A stretch of 64,000 bases of DNA from Hordeum vulgare subsp. vulgare (lineage: Eukaryota; Streptophyta; Magnoliopsida; Poales; Poaceae): contig NC_058518.1 in the NCBI RefSeq assembly GCF_904849725.1, forward strand, positions 217,074,741 through 217,138,740. The letters run 5' to 3'. Both the position numbers and the translations under genes were made by a program. Shown piece by piece: positions 11,257 through 22,193 of this stretch; within the stretch, counting starts at the first letter, position 1, and every line of letters starts with the position of its first letter. The notes beneath the pieces were generated by a model, which ran no database searches, was not told the origin of the DNA, and saw nothing but the letters and a program-made list of their open reading frames with translations.

Positions 11257-12353
11257 ATGGCGCCCGCCGGAAAACAAAAGCCACAGGCGCAAGGTCCTGC
11301 CCCGGCTCCTCCGCTCCTAGAGTGCGCCCCCTCCAAGTATGTCGATCTCTCCCCCGTGCTTCCATGGACAGCGGCCGAATCCAGTGAGCATGGGCGGACC
11401 CTGATCTGGCCTGGCGCCATAGAGAAGCGGCCCGCGTCGAAGGTGGTATACCCCTTCTTCCTCCATAGCATCTTTGTTGGGCTTTTGCCGCATTTTCCCT
11501 CATTCTTCACCACCATCCTGAATCACTACAGGATCCACGCCCTTCATCTCAAGCCCAATTCGATTTTGCTCCTGTCCGTCTTTGCTTTCTACTACAAGGC
11601 CTTCGTGGGTGTGCGGCCTTCAGTATCCCTCTTCCGTCATTTCTTCAGCCTGGGCCTGCACGATAGCGCCCATTGGTCGGCGTGCGTACCCTTATTAGCG
11701 GTCCATAGCAACAATTTTCTCCTGAAGGCCGGGAAGATGGTGGAAAAATTCAGGCACCGCCAGTTATCATGGGTCTCAGGGACGCCAACCCTCGGCTGGA
11801 GGAGCCGAAGGGGATGCCGGAGATGATTTATGTGTGGAGCTCGGCGAAGCCCTCTGACCCTCGGGCCATGCCCATCGTTGAGCGCTTCTCCCGCGACATC
11901 AGCACCAGGAGGCTGACTGGAGGAATGATAGTGAAGGTATTCTTCGCGTAGCGCCTGGCACCCCTTCATGCCCACTCCAGGCCCCTACAGGACTACCGGG
12001 CCGGTGAGAACGAGCTCAAGCTCTGGTCCCAGGACCTTCCCACCAAGGAGTTGAACGGGGCCGTGGCGGTCTTGCTCGGTGGTGACCCTAGAGACCTGCC
12101 CGAGGCTCTTGGTCCGTTGTACCGTCGCGACGACTGGGCCATTCTATTCGCCGTGCTGCCTGTCTTCAATGAGTGGGGGATCTTCCCGGCCGAGGGCTCC
12201 AATCCGGTGGAGGTATGGTCGGATGACGCCTTCGGTGGGGAGGACTCGGAGAAGACCGTCGGAGACTGCCCCCCGAACGCGCCTCCTTGTCGCAGGGCAA
12301 CCTTCTGCAAGATCTTGAAGATGATGATGCCACCGGCGAGGTCTCCGTCGTGA
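11257..12353 (+). pseudogene. Antisense ORF with 'putative gypsy type transposon' (Transposase_28-like) domain
   Basis: A plus-strand reading region, antisense to gag-pol of element C, begins at ATG 11257 (MAPAGKQK). Its block HALHLKPNSILLLSVFAFYY, followed by a VGVRPSVSLFRHFFSL block, is characteristic of the plant family annotated as putative gypsy-type transposon protein; no enzymatic role is established for it. The frame breaks near 11770, continues in another frame to a stop at 11949, and resumes to 12353 (RDLPEALGPLYRRDDW and on). A GTAAGT at about 12572 and a CAG at about 12640 could bound an intron leading to the coiled-coil ORF. It probably belongs to the element, not to a host gene. 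Confidence 0.65.
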
Positions 12354-12770
12354 TGTCCTCACGCCTGACCAGGACCTCTTGGGGACCCGCACGCCACGTG
12401 GTATGCATGTGTGCTCGCCCGCTAGAGGCACGGGGCTGAGACATCCTTGGCGCGTCCCGCCTCTACCAGCGGTGGATCTGAGGCGCCGGGCTCGCCCTCT
12501 TCCGTGCGGGGCCCTGTTGCCTCTGCCGTCGCCGGTGCGGAGAGGAGGAAGAGACGACGTGATGTCGGAGAGTAAGTGACTCGTCTTGGCACGCTCTGCG
12601 CGCTCGTCGTCCGTGCATGGTTGATCCTCTTTTCGCCAGATGTTGAGGGATGTCGTTTCGCTGGGGGCGAAGAAGAAGAAGGCGGGCGTCAAGCCGAAGG
12701 TGACTCCAGATGCACCGCCCACTCCACCCAACGCGTCGCCGCCTGCCGATGAAGAAGGGGGGCTCGCGGG

Positions 12771-13670
12771 GTGACCTCTCTGGCCTTGGTCGCCGAGCCC
12801 CCGAAGTGCCCTGAGCCGGTCGCGGCGGCGCCGTTGCCTAAGGGGCAGGCTCTTGAGGGCCCTCGATCTACTGATGCGCCAATGCTCGCAATCTCCGAGC
12901 AGCCTCCGAAGCCCTCTGTCCTTCGCGATGATGCCTCCCTAACGGCACCTCCAACGACAGCACTAGAGGCTCCTCAGGAGGAGATCCTCAAGACTTCAAT
13001 ATACACCCAGGGCGTCTTGAACAATGCCTTCACCGCCCTGAGGAAGGTCGCGGTCGCGATGGCGAAGGGCGAGAAGGAGACCAAGGCCTCTCGCGCTGCG
13101 TGTGAGGAGGTGTTGGAGGAAGCCGCGCCAGCTGCCAAACGCTGCGAAGGGGCGGAGGCTCTCCTGAAGACCTTCCAAGCGGAACAAGCCAAGCTAACCG
13201 AGCAGCTTCGCCTGCACGAGGAGGGACTCGCGGCCCATGAGGCCAAGCTCGCCGCCCGGGAAGAGGAGCTATACCAGGAGAAAAATCGTCTGAGCGTGAA
13301 GCAGGCGTGCTTTGACGAGGAGGAGAATGAGATTGCCTCGAGGAAGACCCTTCTGGATTCCAAGGAGGAAGCCCTTCCTGCGGCTGAGAGGAAGAAGGTC
13401 GTGGAGCTGGTCGGCTTCCCGGATGTTGAGCTCATGCTCCGCACGGCACTCCTCACCATCTGCCGGGATGGGTTCAGCGAGCCTCTGGCCACCCTGGATA
13501 GCGGCTTCGCCATGTGCTCGGAGAGGAGCTCGTCGTGGTGTTGGAGGATGCCGTCGTCCAGGTGGACAAGATCTTGGATAGCGATTAGGGCGACCTCTTC
13601 TTCAAGGCCGCGACACGCGTCTTCAGTCACCTCCATCTTCGCGAGCTGGGGTTTGACCTCGGCTCCATGA
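12771..13670 (+). CDS. Antisense coiled-coil ORF of element C (299 codons)
   Basis: This open frame lies on the plus strand, antisense to the retroviral genes. Residues 1-85 are Pro/Ala-rich. About residues 100-215 are Glu/Lys/Ala/Leu-rich heptads (for example EEVLEEAAPAAKRCEGAEAL and LAAREEELYQEKNRL) predicting a long coiled coil. The last 50 or so residues are Ser/Arg-rich and look like an out-of-frame tail, so the true protein probably shifts frame near 13510. Together with 11257-12353 it may be one spliced antisense gene of the Tat-like lineage. Function is unknown; similar charged coiled coils follow the Transposase_28-like domain in other grass elements. Confidence 0.55.
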   Translation: MTSLALVAEPPKCPEPVAAAPLPKGQALEGPRSTDAPMLAISEQPPKPSVLRDDASLTAPPTTALEAPQEEILKTSIYTQGVLNNAFTALRKVAVAMAKGEKETKASRAACEEVLEEAAPAAKRCEGAEALLKTFQAEQAKLTEQLRLHEEGLAAHEAKLAAREEELYQEKNRLSVKQACFDEEENEIASRKTLLDSKEEALPAAERKKVVELVGFPDVELMLRTALLTICRDGFSEPLATLDSGFAMCSERSSSWCWRMPSSRWTRSWIAIRATSSSRPRHASSVTSIFASWGLTSAP

Positions 13671-13869
13671 TCCTACTTGTCGCCCCTGAAGATGGAGTGG
13701 TCGGCGGCGGCGGCTCCTCCTGATTTCTTCTCCGTTTTTTTTTCTGCAATACACATCGTGCCTCGTGGAGGCATCAAACTTATTTGTGTTTTCAAGATTT
13801 CGTTAAGGCTTGTAATAATGGGCTAACTGCTTGAATGGTTTCTTTGCCTCGTTCTTTCATGTTTGTTGT

Positions 13870-14660
13870 GATACTCTGCGTTAGCAGGGCCCGCCCCACG
13901 CGTACTTCCGCCGCGAGTGAACCGACCGTAAACAGGACGACCCAAAGGGGGGAGGGGCTACGAGCACAGTGAGGCCGCTGAGTCGTGATGCTCTGGGGTC
14001 CCCCTTGACGTGCGAGCATCCCTCATGAGGGAAATGCAGAGAGAATTTTAAACTTCAGAACACCTTCAACACTCGGCGTCGGCAGGGCCTGACCCGCTCG
14101 TACCTCCGCCGCGATAGGACCGACCGGAAACCAGGACGAACCAAAGGGGAAGGGGCTATGAGCACAGTTCAGGATCCTGACTCGCGATGCTCAGGAGTCG
14201 CCCTTGACATACGTACGACTCCAATGTCCCTTCTAAGAAAATGAAAATTTGAGATTCCCGAACTCCTTTAGCACTTTGCGTCGGCACACCCCCCCCCCCC
14301 CGTGCGTACCTTCGCCGCGATTGAACTGACTGGAAACCAGGACGACCCAAAGGGGGAAGGGGCTACGAGCATAGTTCAGGCTCCTGAGTCGCGATGCTCA
14401 GGAGTCCCCCTTGACGTATGAGTGACTCTAGCGTTCTCCCTGAGAGATTTTAAGTGGTTTGTTGAGCGCATTAGGCTCTGGGTCGGCAGGGCCCGCCCGC
14501 GCGTACCTCCAGCCCCGTTGAACTTCCCGAAAACGAGGAAAGCCCAAGAGGGAAGGTGCTACGGGTGCAGTTAGGCCCCTTAGTCGTGATGCTCAGGGGT
14601 CCCCCTTGATGTATGAGCGGCTCCATACCTCGAGTTGTGTGACCCCCGCACTTGGCGTGG
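13870..14660. repeat. Tandem array 1 of element C (four units of about 200 bp)
   Basis: Four diverged units start near 13878, 14086, 14278 and 14480. Each contains GGCAGGGCC or a variant, CGTACCTCCGCCGCGA, GACGACCCAAAGGGG, GGGGCTACGAGCACAGT and GGGGTCCCCCTTGACGT. The third unit carries a run of 13 C. The array lies between the coiled-coil ORF and the pol remnant, where Tat-lineage elements are known to carry tandem repeats. Confidence 0.8.
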
Positions 14661-14689
14661 GTGGATTGGGTTGATTTCCTAGCCATCTG

Positions 14690-15230
14690 TGGGCACAGTC
14701 ATTGATGGATTATGTTGATTTCCTTGCCAGCAACGGGCCTAGTCATTGGCGGACTATGTTGATTTCCTGGCCAGCTGCGGGCATAGTCATTGGCGGACTG
14801 AGTTGATTACCTCCTACTTCTCCCCAGCGTGGAGCGTAGGGCTACCACTAGGCGTAGGATGGACCCCTCCGCGTCTTCGGGGGGCGCTGGGCGTATACAT
14901 CCTCGGCTTGCTATTACGTGAGAGTGTCACGCTGGGGGTGTATCTGGGAGGTCGCAAGGACGCTTTGGCCTCTCGAGTATCCCTACCCTCGAGTCATTGC
15001 TGGACTGATCTTGTCCACAGCGTGGAGCATAGGGCTGCCACTAGGCATGGGATGGACCCCTCCGTGTCCTCGGGGGGCCCTCGACGTATACATCATCGGC
15101 TCGTTATTACGTGAGAGTGTCACGATGGGGGTGTATCTGGGAGGTCGTGAGGAAGCTTTGGCCTCGCGAGTGTGTCCCTAGCCCCGAGTCATTGGTGGAC
15201 TGAGTTGATTTCATTTGGGTCATTGGTAAA
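14690..15230. repeat. Tandem array 2 of element C (about 55-bp and 190-bp units)
   Basis: Three short units with GTCATTGGCGGACTATGTTG occupy about 14690-14815. Two longer units (about 14830-15010 and 15010-15190) share GGATGGACCCCTCCG, TATTACGTGAGAGTGTCACG and GGGTGTATCTGGGAGGTCG. The short ORFs over the array are by-products of the repeat. Confidence 0.75.
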
Positions 15231-15640
15231 CCCTGCTGACTTCTTCTTCTTCGGGATTGAGGCACGGTGTCTGGTGCCTCAGGAGGCCTGCAAGGATAAG
15301 CTTCGACCGGAGCCCTAAAGCGGGGGTCGACCGCCCAAAGACGCAAGCAAGGTAGAATGTTAGGGTTCGAAGTGGGTGCGACAGAAACAACTTAATGAAA
15401 GTGGCGGTTGGGAATGCGCTGGACTCCTAGAGGCCACGCGGCCCTGTGGGCGCCCTCGGACGGAGTGAGCCAAAAAGTTATCTGGCAGAAGCCAACCAAA
15501 AGTTACCTGGCGGCAATGCCTCTGAAGTGCCAAGGGCGCCGCCTTCGCCCAATCTCGTGCCTCCATGATTGCGACCCTGACGGGTCCGCCGTCCCCGAGG
15601 CTCGGGACCTTCGCTTGGCCCGAGCATCTCCTCCTCTTCC
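15231..15640 (-). other. Element C interior without recognisable domain
   Basis: Sequence between the repeat arrays and the RT scrap. Frames stay open on the minus strand (15360-15770), but after the RT-like block the translation has no motif I recognise. This is where the rest of pol (RT palm, RNase H, integrase) would be expected, so a large internal deletion is inferred. Confidence 0.5.
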
Positions 15641-15770
15641 TCCCCGCGCCCCAGCAGACACAGAAGAGCATGACCCGCTGGATCCTCCGGTAGGTGGCAG
15701 CCGCGTTCCCCAGCATGAAGGGCATGGGGGTGCCGGTGCCCGGGCACACCCACCGATTGTGAGCTCGCAT
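15641..15770 (-). pseudogene. Reverse-transcriptase remnant of element C
   Basis: The minus-strand translation contains MPFMLGNAAATYRRIQRVM, a clear variant of the Ty3/gypsy RT block MPFGLKNAGATYQR. The catalytic YxDD segment that should follow is absent because the sequence diverges right after. The remnant shows where the pol deletion begins. Confidence 0.7.
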
Positions 15771-16135
15771 AGGACAAAACGGGCCTTGTGCGCGGCTCTG
15801 TCGATTGCGACGGTGTTGATGCAGATGCGAGGCCGATCGTCCGTGTCGATGATGGCAACTACGATTGGTGATGCAGTGTTGTCCACGCCTCGCACAGCCT
15901 AGGCCTCTCGAAGTTCTTGGATTGCTTTGATGACAAACTCACTTGCGCCGTAGTGCACCCTCTGGTTGTGCTCGAGTGCCATCCTCGCCTCACCAGTCAG
16001 GTTGGGGACCTCCCCGGTGCGGGCCCCCAGCCCTGACCCAAGGGGGGCGCCGAGCGCGCCTTCCTTTGCGATGGGAGGCATGACCCCGTCCCCGGGCACG
16101 GAGCCCGAAGCCCCGGGGCGCTCCATGGGGAGGAG

Positions 16136-16900
16136 CTACTTCTTCTTCTTGCATGGGTCCTCGCGAGGTAGCTCATCTTCTTTGTCGTCTGAATGTTGCG
16201 CCGCCGCTGTGCGGTAGGCGTGCTCGAGTGTATAGAAGGCATCCTTCTCATCGCACGCAATGGTGATGATGTCACCGCTCCCTGGCATCCTGAGGACGTT
16301 GTAACCATGGTGGGTCACTGCCATGAACTTGGCGAGAGACGGGTACCCAAGGATCGCATTGTACGGCAGGTGGATGTGCGTGATGTCGAAGGCGATGATC
16401 TCAGTGTGGTAGGTCTTGCGCACGCCGAAGATGACTGGCAGGTGCACCTGCCCGATGGGCACGGTGGACCCCTCCATAACTCCTGAGAAGGGCTTGGTCG
16501 GCATGAGTCATTCGTCCGGCAGCTGGAGTTCCTTGAAGGTCTCTACCGAGAGGACGTTGAGCCCCGCTCCACTGTCGATAAGGGTCTTGGTGACAAGGAC
16601 GTTGCTGATGGTCGGGGTGCACATCATGGGAAGCTTGCCAGCCACGAACGATCAAATGAGGTGATCACTTGGGTCGAAGGTGATGGTGGTCTGCGACCAG
16701 TTGAGGGGGCGCATCGCTTCACTCTTCGGGAGAGCTGCGTTCACCTCCAGTGGAAACAGCTTCAAGGTGCGGTTGGAGGACGGGGTCTGGGCGCCGCCCA
16801 GGATGGAGGCCACCGCCCTAACCTCCTGGAAGACCCCAACCCCATCATCCTTCATGTCTTCATCCCTCCTTCTGGTTGGCAGAGGCAGTGGAGGCAACCT
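16136..16900 (-). pseudogene. Aspartic protease region of element C
   Basis: In minus-strand order: a Tat-type linker (ITFDPSDHLI), then the active-site block LIDSGAGLNVLS (about 16550-16590), a stop, then an open frame from 16504 containing LPYNAILGYPSLAKFMAV and YNVLRMPGS, the conserved ILGxPxL region and tail of gypsy proteases. The D-S-G triad is kept, but the stop between the active site and the flap-distal half breaks the enzyme. In an intact element this protease would mature the Gag-Pol polyprotein. Confidence 0.78.
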
Positions 16901-17151
16901 GGCCTCACGGGGGCAAACCTCACGAGGCTGACCGTATCGTTGCCCCTCCTGAGGATCGTCGCGGCAGCGATCCTCCTGAGCCTGGCCACGCCAGCGGTCC
17001 TCCTGAGTCTGGCCGCGCCAACGGTCTTCATGAGGCTGTTAGCGCCACCCCTGACACGGCTCCCGGTCGTCCCAGCGTCACCCTCTTCGACCACCGCCGC
17101 ACGCAGGGCCTTTGTCTCCCCGCCGAGGGCGCCTGTTGAAGGGGAGGATTG
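16901..17151 (-). pseudogene. Gag-protease linker of element C (right part of split gag)
   Basis: An Arg/Gly/Ala-rich minus-strand frame with RLRR repeats upstream of protease. It ends at the TSD ACCAC (17152-17156), where element D interrupts the element; the gag core resumes at 27349 and beyond. Confidence 0.55.
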
Positions 17152-17156
17152 ACCAC

Positions 17157-18407
17157 CCAAACGTATCTATAGTTTCTCAATCGCTCCGCCGCCGCAGCGC
17201 TTCCAAGATGGCGAGCGTCAGGAGACCTCTTCCCGGCACCCTGCCGGAGGGAGGATTGACCTCCGGGAGCTTCTCCACTGCCATGGACGCTTCCCGGATG
17301 TGTCATGAGTAGTTTTCCTTGGACTATGAGTCCAGGACCAGTAGCTATGTGATGACTTTTCTCCAGTTTTTTGCTTCAATAGTTAGTCCTTGTGAGGTGC
17401 CCTACATAATCAAGGCATCTATGTAATTCTCTTCATTTTGCTACGCTCGGTTTGTTGGGATCCGTTGGATTATGAGATTATGTTCAGATTGTTATGAGTT
17501 ATATATTTGATTATCCTTTTATAGTATTCCCTTAGTGATTCTTGCATGTTCTCCGTTGCTTTTTATTGTTTTGGCCAAGTAGTAGATCGTAACTCCAAGA
17601 GGGAGCGTTATGCATGATTGTGGGTTTCGGCCCCTCGATGTCTAGCTTGAGTGACAGAAACATGAGACTAGGGGATGTTCTTGTTGCCACCAAGGAGAAA
17701 ACAACGGTGCTTGTGACCACGTTTGCAAGGATTGTTTACCTTACTCATAGTTCGTTAATGGAGTTGTTTGTTACTTTGAGTTTACACTTTGGGTGGGGCT
17801 CGCAACTTAATACCTGAGAGATGTTTTGTATAGATATCTCAAGGTGGATGATTAGTAAGTAGATGCTGATGAATAAACGGTCTTCTAGTCTTGGCGTACT
17901 ACCCATTACTATTGAACCTCTAACTATTATGGAGCATAATTAGCATTGCAGTGCGATCATAATTCTGTCAATTGCCCAACTGTGATTTGTTTACCCTAGC
18001 ATAGTTGTTTATCGTCTTTTGGGAGAGAGACATCACTAGTGAATGTTATGTAACTCCGGTCCATATCACCAACATTGTTTACACCTCCATCATTTACCGC
18101 TTTCACTTACTTTTCCGTTACAATCACTATTACCTTCCCGCTTGTGTTTTGATCCTTTTCAAACTACAAGGCCGAAGAGATTGACAACCTCTCTATACTC
18201 GTTGGGACCAAAGTTATTTGTTGTGTGTGCAGGTCCACGTCTTCTGCTAGCGCCAGGGTGGAAGACACCTACTTGTTGAGCCTAAGAGTCCTCCTGGTTC
18301 GATAAACCATACAATGTTCGTGTAAGGGAAATTTTCTGCTGACTACATCTCCACCTTCTTGGGGTATCCAACGAGGGGCGAGAAGTATATACATCATCTC
18401 GTCATCA
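17157..18407 (+). repeat. 5' LTR of element D (1251 bp, with deletions)
   Basis: Collinear with the right LTR from CCAAACGTAT, but missing the first bases (TTCATACGTC in the right copy) and the block equivalent to about 25727-26108. TTTCT occurs at both ends of the missing block, so a microhomology deletion is likely. The TATA-like TATATTTA of the other copy (26054-26061) lies in the lost block, so this LTR should be promoterless. It ends CGTCATCA. Confidence 0.87.
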
Positions 18408-18417
18408 ATCCAATTTC

Positions 18418-18436
18418 TGGCATAGTTGCCGGGGAC
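18418..18436 (+). other. PBS of element D (Asp-tRNA type, decayed)
   Basis: TGGCATAGTTGCCGGGGA lies 10 bases after the LTR and matches the Athila-lineage PBS TGGCGCCGTTGCCGGGGA at all but a few positions. Confidence 0.75.
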
Positions 18437-19080
18437 TCCACTCTTCAAGATAGGGCAGTTGCACACCATCTTTTACCTTTGCTTTGTAGTCTTGTTAGTT
18501 TTATTTCTAGTTTTTGCTTTAGAGTCCTATACCAGAAAACACACAAAAATTAGTTACTTTGCTCTTTCTTGTTGCCGTTGCTACGGGTTCTACTGAAAAC
18601 AACAGGTTGGGTAACTCCTCTAGTCACAACAACAATGATTACACCTTATCCTCTATTGATCCAGTTACCATTAAGGGTCTTTTTACAAGTAAACCATGTG
18701 ACTATACTAGTCACTATGGAGAATTATGCCCTTGCCATGGTTGCGTCGGGAAGCCAGAAGATCTTTGCTTTGAAGTTGGTCCTAACCGTCCCCAAACTTA
18801 GGAAGACATCCAAACTCTTATAATAGAGAGCCAATCAGACGTAGAGGATGAGACTACAATTTTACTTAATAGCAATATTATTGATTTTAACAATTGTAGT
18901 CTCTCTGAAGTCATCACCTTTTTGCAAAAAATGGCTAAAGACCCCCACACTAGTACACAAATATTGCCTTCACCGAGCATATTACCAATGCTTTTATCAA
19001 AGCTAGCAAGGGGAAGCTCAAGCTATAGACTTCTATCCCAACGAAACTAGAAGATGGTTGGGATCCTATGGTCAAAACAA
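18437..19080 (+). pseudogene. Gag remnant of element D
   Basis: Leader plus a short frame (18559-18801) and scattered phrases that run towards the protease. Most of a normal Athila gag (well over 1 kb) is missing. Assignment rests mainly on position between PBS and protease. Confidence 0.45.
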
Positions 19081-19101
19081 AATTGAATAATATCTACTGC
19101 T

Positions 19102-19527
19102 TTGCTTTGTGTTGATGTTGGACCTAGTGCCTCCTTCATGCCCAAAATAATGTATGATATGCTTGATTGGAAACCTACAGATCCATGTTCTTTTGGTGTT
19201 CGTATGGTTGATTCTTCCATAAAGAAATCTTTAGGGAGAATTGATGATGTTCTTATTATTGTCAATGATAATTATGTGCCCGTTGATTTTCTTATTATGG
19301 ACATTGAATGTGATCCTTCATATCCAATTATTTTGGGACGTCCTTTTCTCCGCAACATTGGTGCTATCATTGACATGAAAGAGGGAATTATTAAATTCCA
19401 ATTTCCTCTTAAAAAGGGAATGGAACACTTCCCTAAAAAGAATATTAAGTTACCTTATGAGTTCGTTACACGGGCAAGATATTCTATTGGAGTTGATAAC
19501 ACTTTGATCCTCTTGCATTATGCGTAG
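19102..19527 (+). CDS. Athila-type protease fragment of element D (141 codons)
   Basis: The translation contains CVDVGPSASFMPK at the active-site position (the usual form is CDLGAS, so the Asp-x-Gly triad survives as DVG), then LGRIDDVLIIV, VPVDFLIMDIECDPSYPIIL with GRPFLR, and FPLKKGMEHFP. This is the standard order for the protease of Athila-lineage Ty3/gypsy elements. The frame has no internal stop. It should cleave Gag-Pol in an intact element. Here it is followed directly by 3' untranslated-type sequence (GGGAGGCAACCCAA at 19556), so RT and integrase were deleted. Confidence 0.78.
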   Translation: MLCVDVGPSASFMPKIMYDMLDWKPTDPCSFGVRMVDSSIKKSLGRIDDVLIIVNDNYVPVDFLIMDIECDPSYPIILGRPFLRNIGAIIDMKEGIIKFQFPLKKGMEHFPKKNIKLPYEFVTRARYSIGVDNTLILLHYA

Positions 19528-22175
19528 CTCAAAGGCACAAAAGAAAGCGCTTGTTGGGAGGCAACCCAATATGTTTTTACTTTATGTTTTAGTGATCTTG
19601 ATGAGCGTTACTACTGTAGCAACATCATTGGATCTTTATTTTTAAGCTTTGTGCCAAGTTATAGCCTCCGATTGCAAGAAAGTTCAAAAGTTGTGACATG
19701 TTGTCGAGAAAAAAATCTGTCTGCTTGACGGAAAAATTCGCCAAACATCACCAAGTCATATTTTTGCTCTGAATTTGTTTGACAGCATCCTATATATGAT
19801 TCTCTTTCTGGCATATGTTCTGAGTTTTTTAATTTGAGTTGCAGAAGTACCCCGAATAAATTATTTACTACCTGTTCTTCTGTTTTTTATAGATTCTGTA
19901 ATGTTTTGTGTTTTCCTTGTTTTGAGAATCCTAAGCTTGCTTTTTATTTGCGAAAACCTTCTGGAATCATGAGAAGTAGTAGATATTCATGAAAATATTT
20001 ATTTCTAGCAGTTATTGAATTATTTTATTAAGGGAACTAACCACTCTAATAAGCTTATGATGAGTTTTGTATGAAGGGAGTTTTCAAGTATGCGATGGGA
20101 GAGATGATGAAAGAAGATACATGAGTGTCAAGCGCTCAAGCTTGGGGATGCCCCAGTGCATCCCAAGAAATACTCAAGGAGACTCAAGCGTCTAAGCTTG
20201 GGGTTGCCCCCGTGCATCCCCTTCTCTATCAACCACCATCAGTTCGTCCATCTCCAAGCTATATTTTTATCACTTCATATGATATGCGCTATGATTGGAG
20301 CGTCCCGCTATTTTCTTTTTAGTTGTTTTTAGTTTTTCTTGCTGTTAATAACAAGTCGGAACCTAGCCTACCTTGTTTTGGAGAGAGACACACTCCATTC
20401 CACTCTAGAACACAACATAGCTTTTCATGCTTATACTTTTTTGTGTGTTCTTCATCTTCTCGTAGCTACTTTCATGCTTAGCTCTTAGTTTTCATGCTTA
20501 TCTTTTTAATAGCAGTTATTTAGGTTGATTTTGGAACTCTCTTAAGTTATCATGCTTATCTTGTTTAGAGAGTTCGCTCGTTGCACTGAGTTGTGTGTCT
20601 TGCATGACTAGGTAATTGAGATTGCTATTTAAGTATAGTACTAACCTCCAATAGTTTTGAGGTATTGATTTGAGTAATGCTTGGACTATTTGTGCCAAGA
20701 GCTTGAGCCTATTAGTGATAGGTGTCGTATTTTGGGAAATCCGTGTGTTCTTCAAAAACTAAAAATTAGTTGAAAACTCTAGCTACTAAATTGATCGCTA
20801 ACCTCTAGAGGGGTTGGAATATATAGAGTACCCTCATGTTACCATCAGTCAAGGATGCGAAAGAATAATCAAACCCCCAAACACTCATCCTCGGGGAACT
20901 TGTCTCTTTGTGAATTTCCTAACTAGATAGAGAGTTACCTATAATAAGTGTATGAGTTCTTCGGACTAAAGTGAGTATTCGATTATTGACACTTCCACTA
21001 TCCATATTTTGCTAGCCTCTTTGGTACCATGCATTGCCCTTTCTCACATTGAGAGTTGGTGCAAACTTCGCAGGTGCATCGAAACCCATGACATGATACG
21101 CTCTGTCATACATAAGCCTCATAATATCTTTCCTCAAAACAGCCACCATACCTACCTATTAAGGCATTTCCATAGCCTTTCTGGGATACATTACCACGCA
21201 ACATCCACCATCTGATGACTTGATTTTCATGTAATACTTGCTTTTGCTTGATCATAGAGCCGCATACTAGTTGGGCGTTGCCCTCATTACTGCTACATGA
21301 CGCGCTAGTATCATTACATATCAAGCTACACTGGCAGAGGCATACATTTGCATACATCATGATAGTTTTCACTTGTCGTTATGTTGAGTACTTCTTATAA
21401 AGTGTGATGATTTTTCTGTTATTCATGTAAAACATAAGTGTTTCCCTTAAGTGAGGAAAAGATCCCAAAGTGGACAAAACAAAAGATACCAAAGAAGACA
21501 AATGAGAGATAAAAGAAAGAGCCAAAGAGGCCACAAAAAATAAAAATAAAAGAGAAAAAAAAAGAAATAAAAAGAGAGAAGGGGGAACACTACTATTCCT
21601 TTTGAAAGATCCACACTCGTACTCCATTACTATATGGGTATTACATAGAGATTATCATTCATGCATAACTATATGGGGACCCTTACACTATAGAACTTGG
21701 TTTGCATATTCCAATGGTGAGCCTCCTCAAATGAGCTCTAGGTCTTCATGAGCAAACAAGTTGGATGCACCCCCACTAGTTCCATTGGAGAGCTTACCTT
21801 AGCTCATATGTGCATCCGTTATTTGGCAATCCCTACTCCTCACATCATATCTATCATTTGGATTTCTCTCACGTATGGTTATCCCCATTGATGTGAGCCT
21901 TTCACACCTTTTTGTCTTCCTTCCCCATCATTATTCTATTTGCCATCCTAAGTGCCGAAATATCTTGCTTACGCTCATTCATTGCATGAGTGCTCAAAGT
22001 CGAAAGGGAGAGGATCATTTTGACTTGTGCCTGACAAGTGGTCTGGGGATGAGTCAAAATAAGATTCAAAAGGAGAATAAGTGTGAGGTTTAGTAGATTG
22101 AGTTCTCAATTAAAAATATATTTTATCTCTGAACCCATCTCCCACTTCTTGTACGCAAACACCATTTGGAGACAT
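19528..22175 (+). other. 3' non-coding region of element D, left of the LINE
   Basis: AT-rich sequence without domain-bearing frames. At 20135-20222 two near copies of AAGCTTGGGGATGCCCC and GTGCATCCC occur; their AAGCTTGGGG core equals that of the real purine tract at 25684. An A-rich stretch lies at 21480-21590. Long non-coding 3' regions are usual in Athila-type elements. Confidence 0.65.
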
Positions 22176-22193
22176 TCGAGTCACGGACAGCGA
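22176..22193 (+). repeat. Left TSD of RTE LINE
   Basis: TCGAGTCACGGACAGCGA, repeated exactly at 25479-25496. An 18-bp TSD is typical of target-primed LINE integration. Confidence 0.9.

Noticed and set aside
12974..13636. 220-codon minus-strand frame opposite the coiled-coil ORF of element C
   Set aside because: Ser/Ala-rich complement of the Glu/Lys/Ala heptads. Although it is in the sense direction of the element, it has no pol motif and its composition is explained by the coiled-coil strand.
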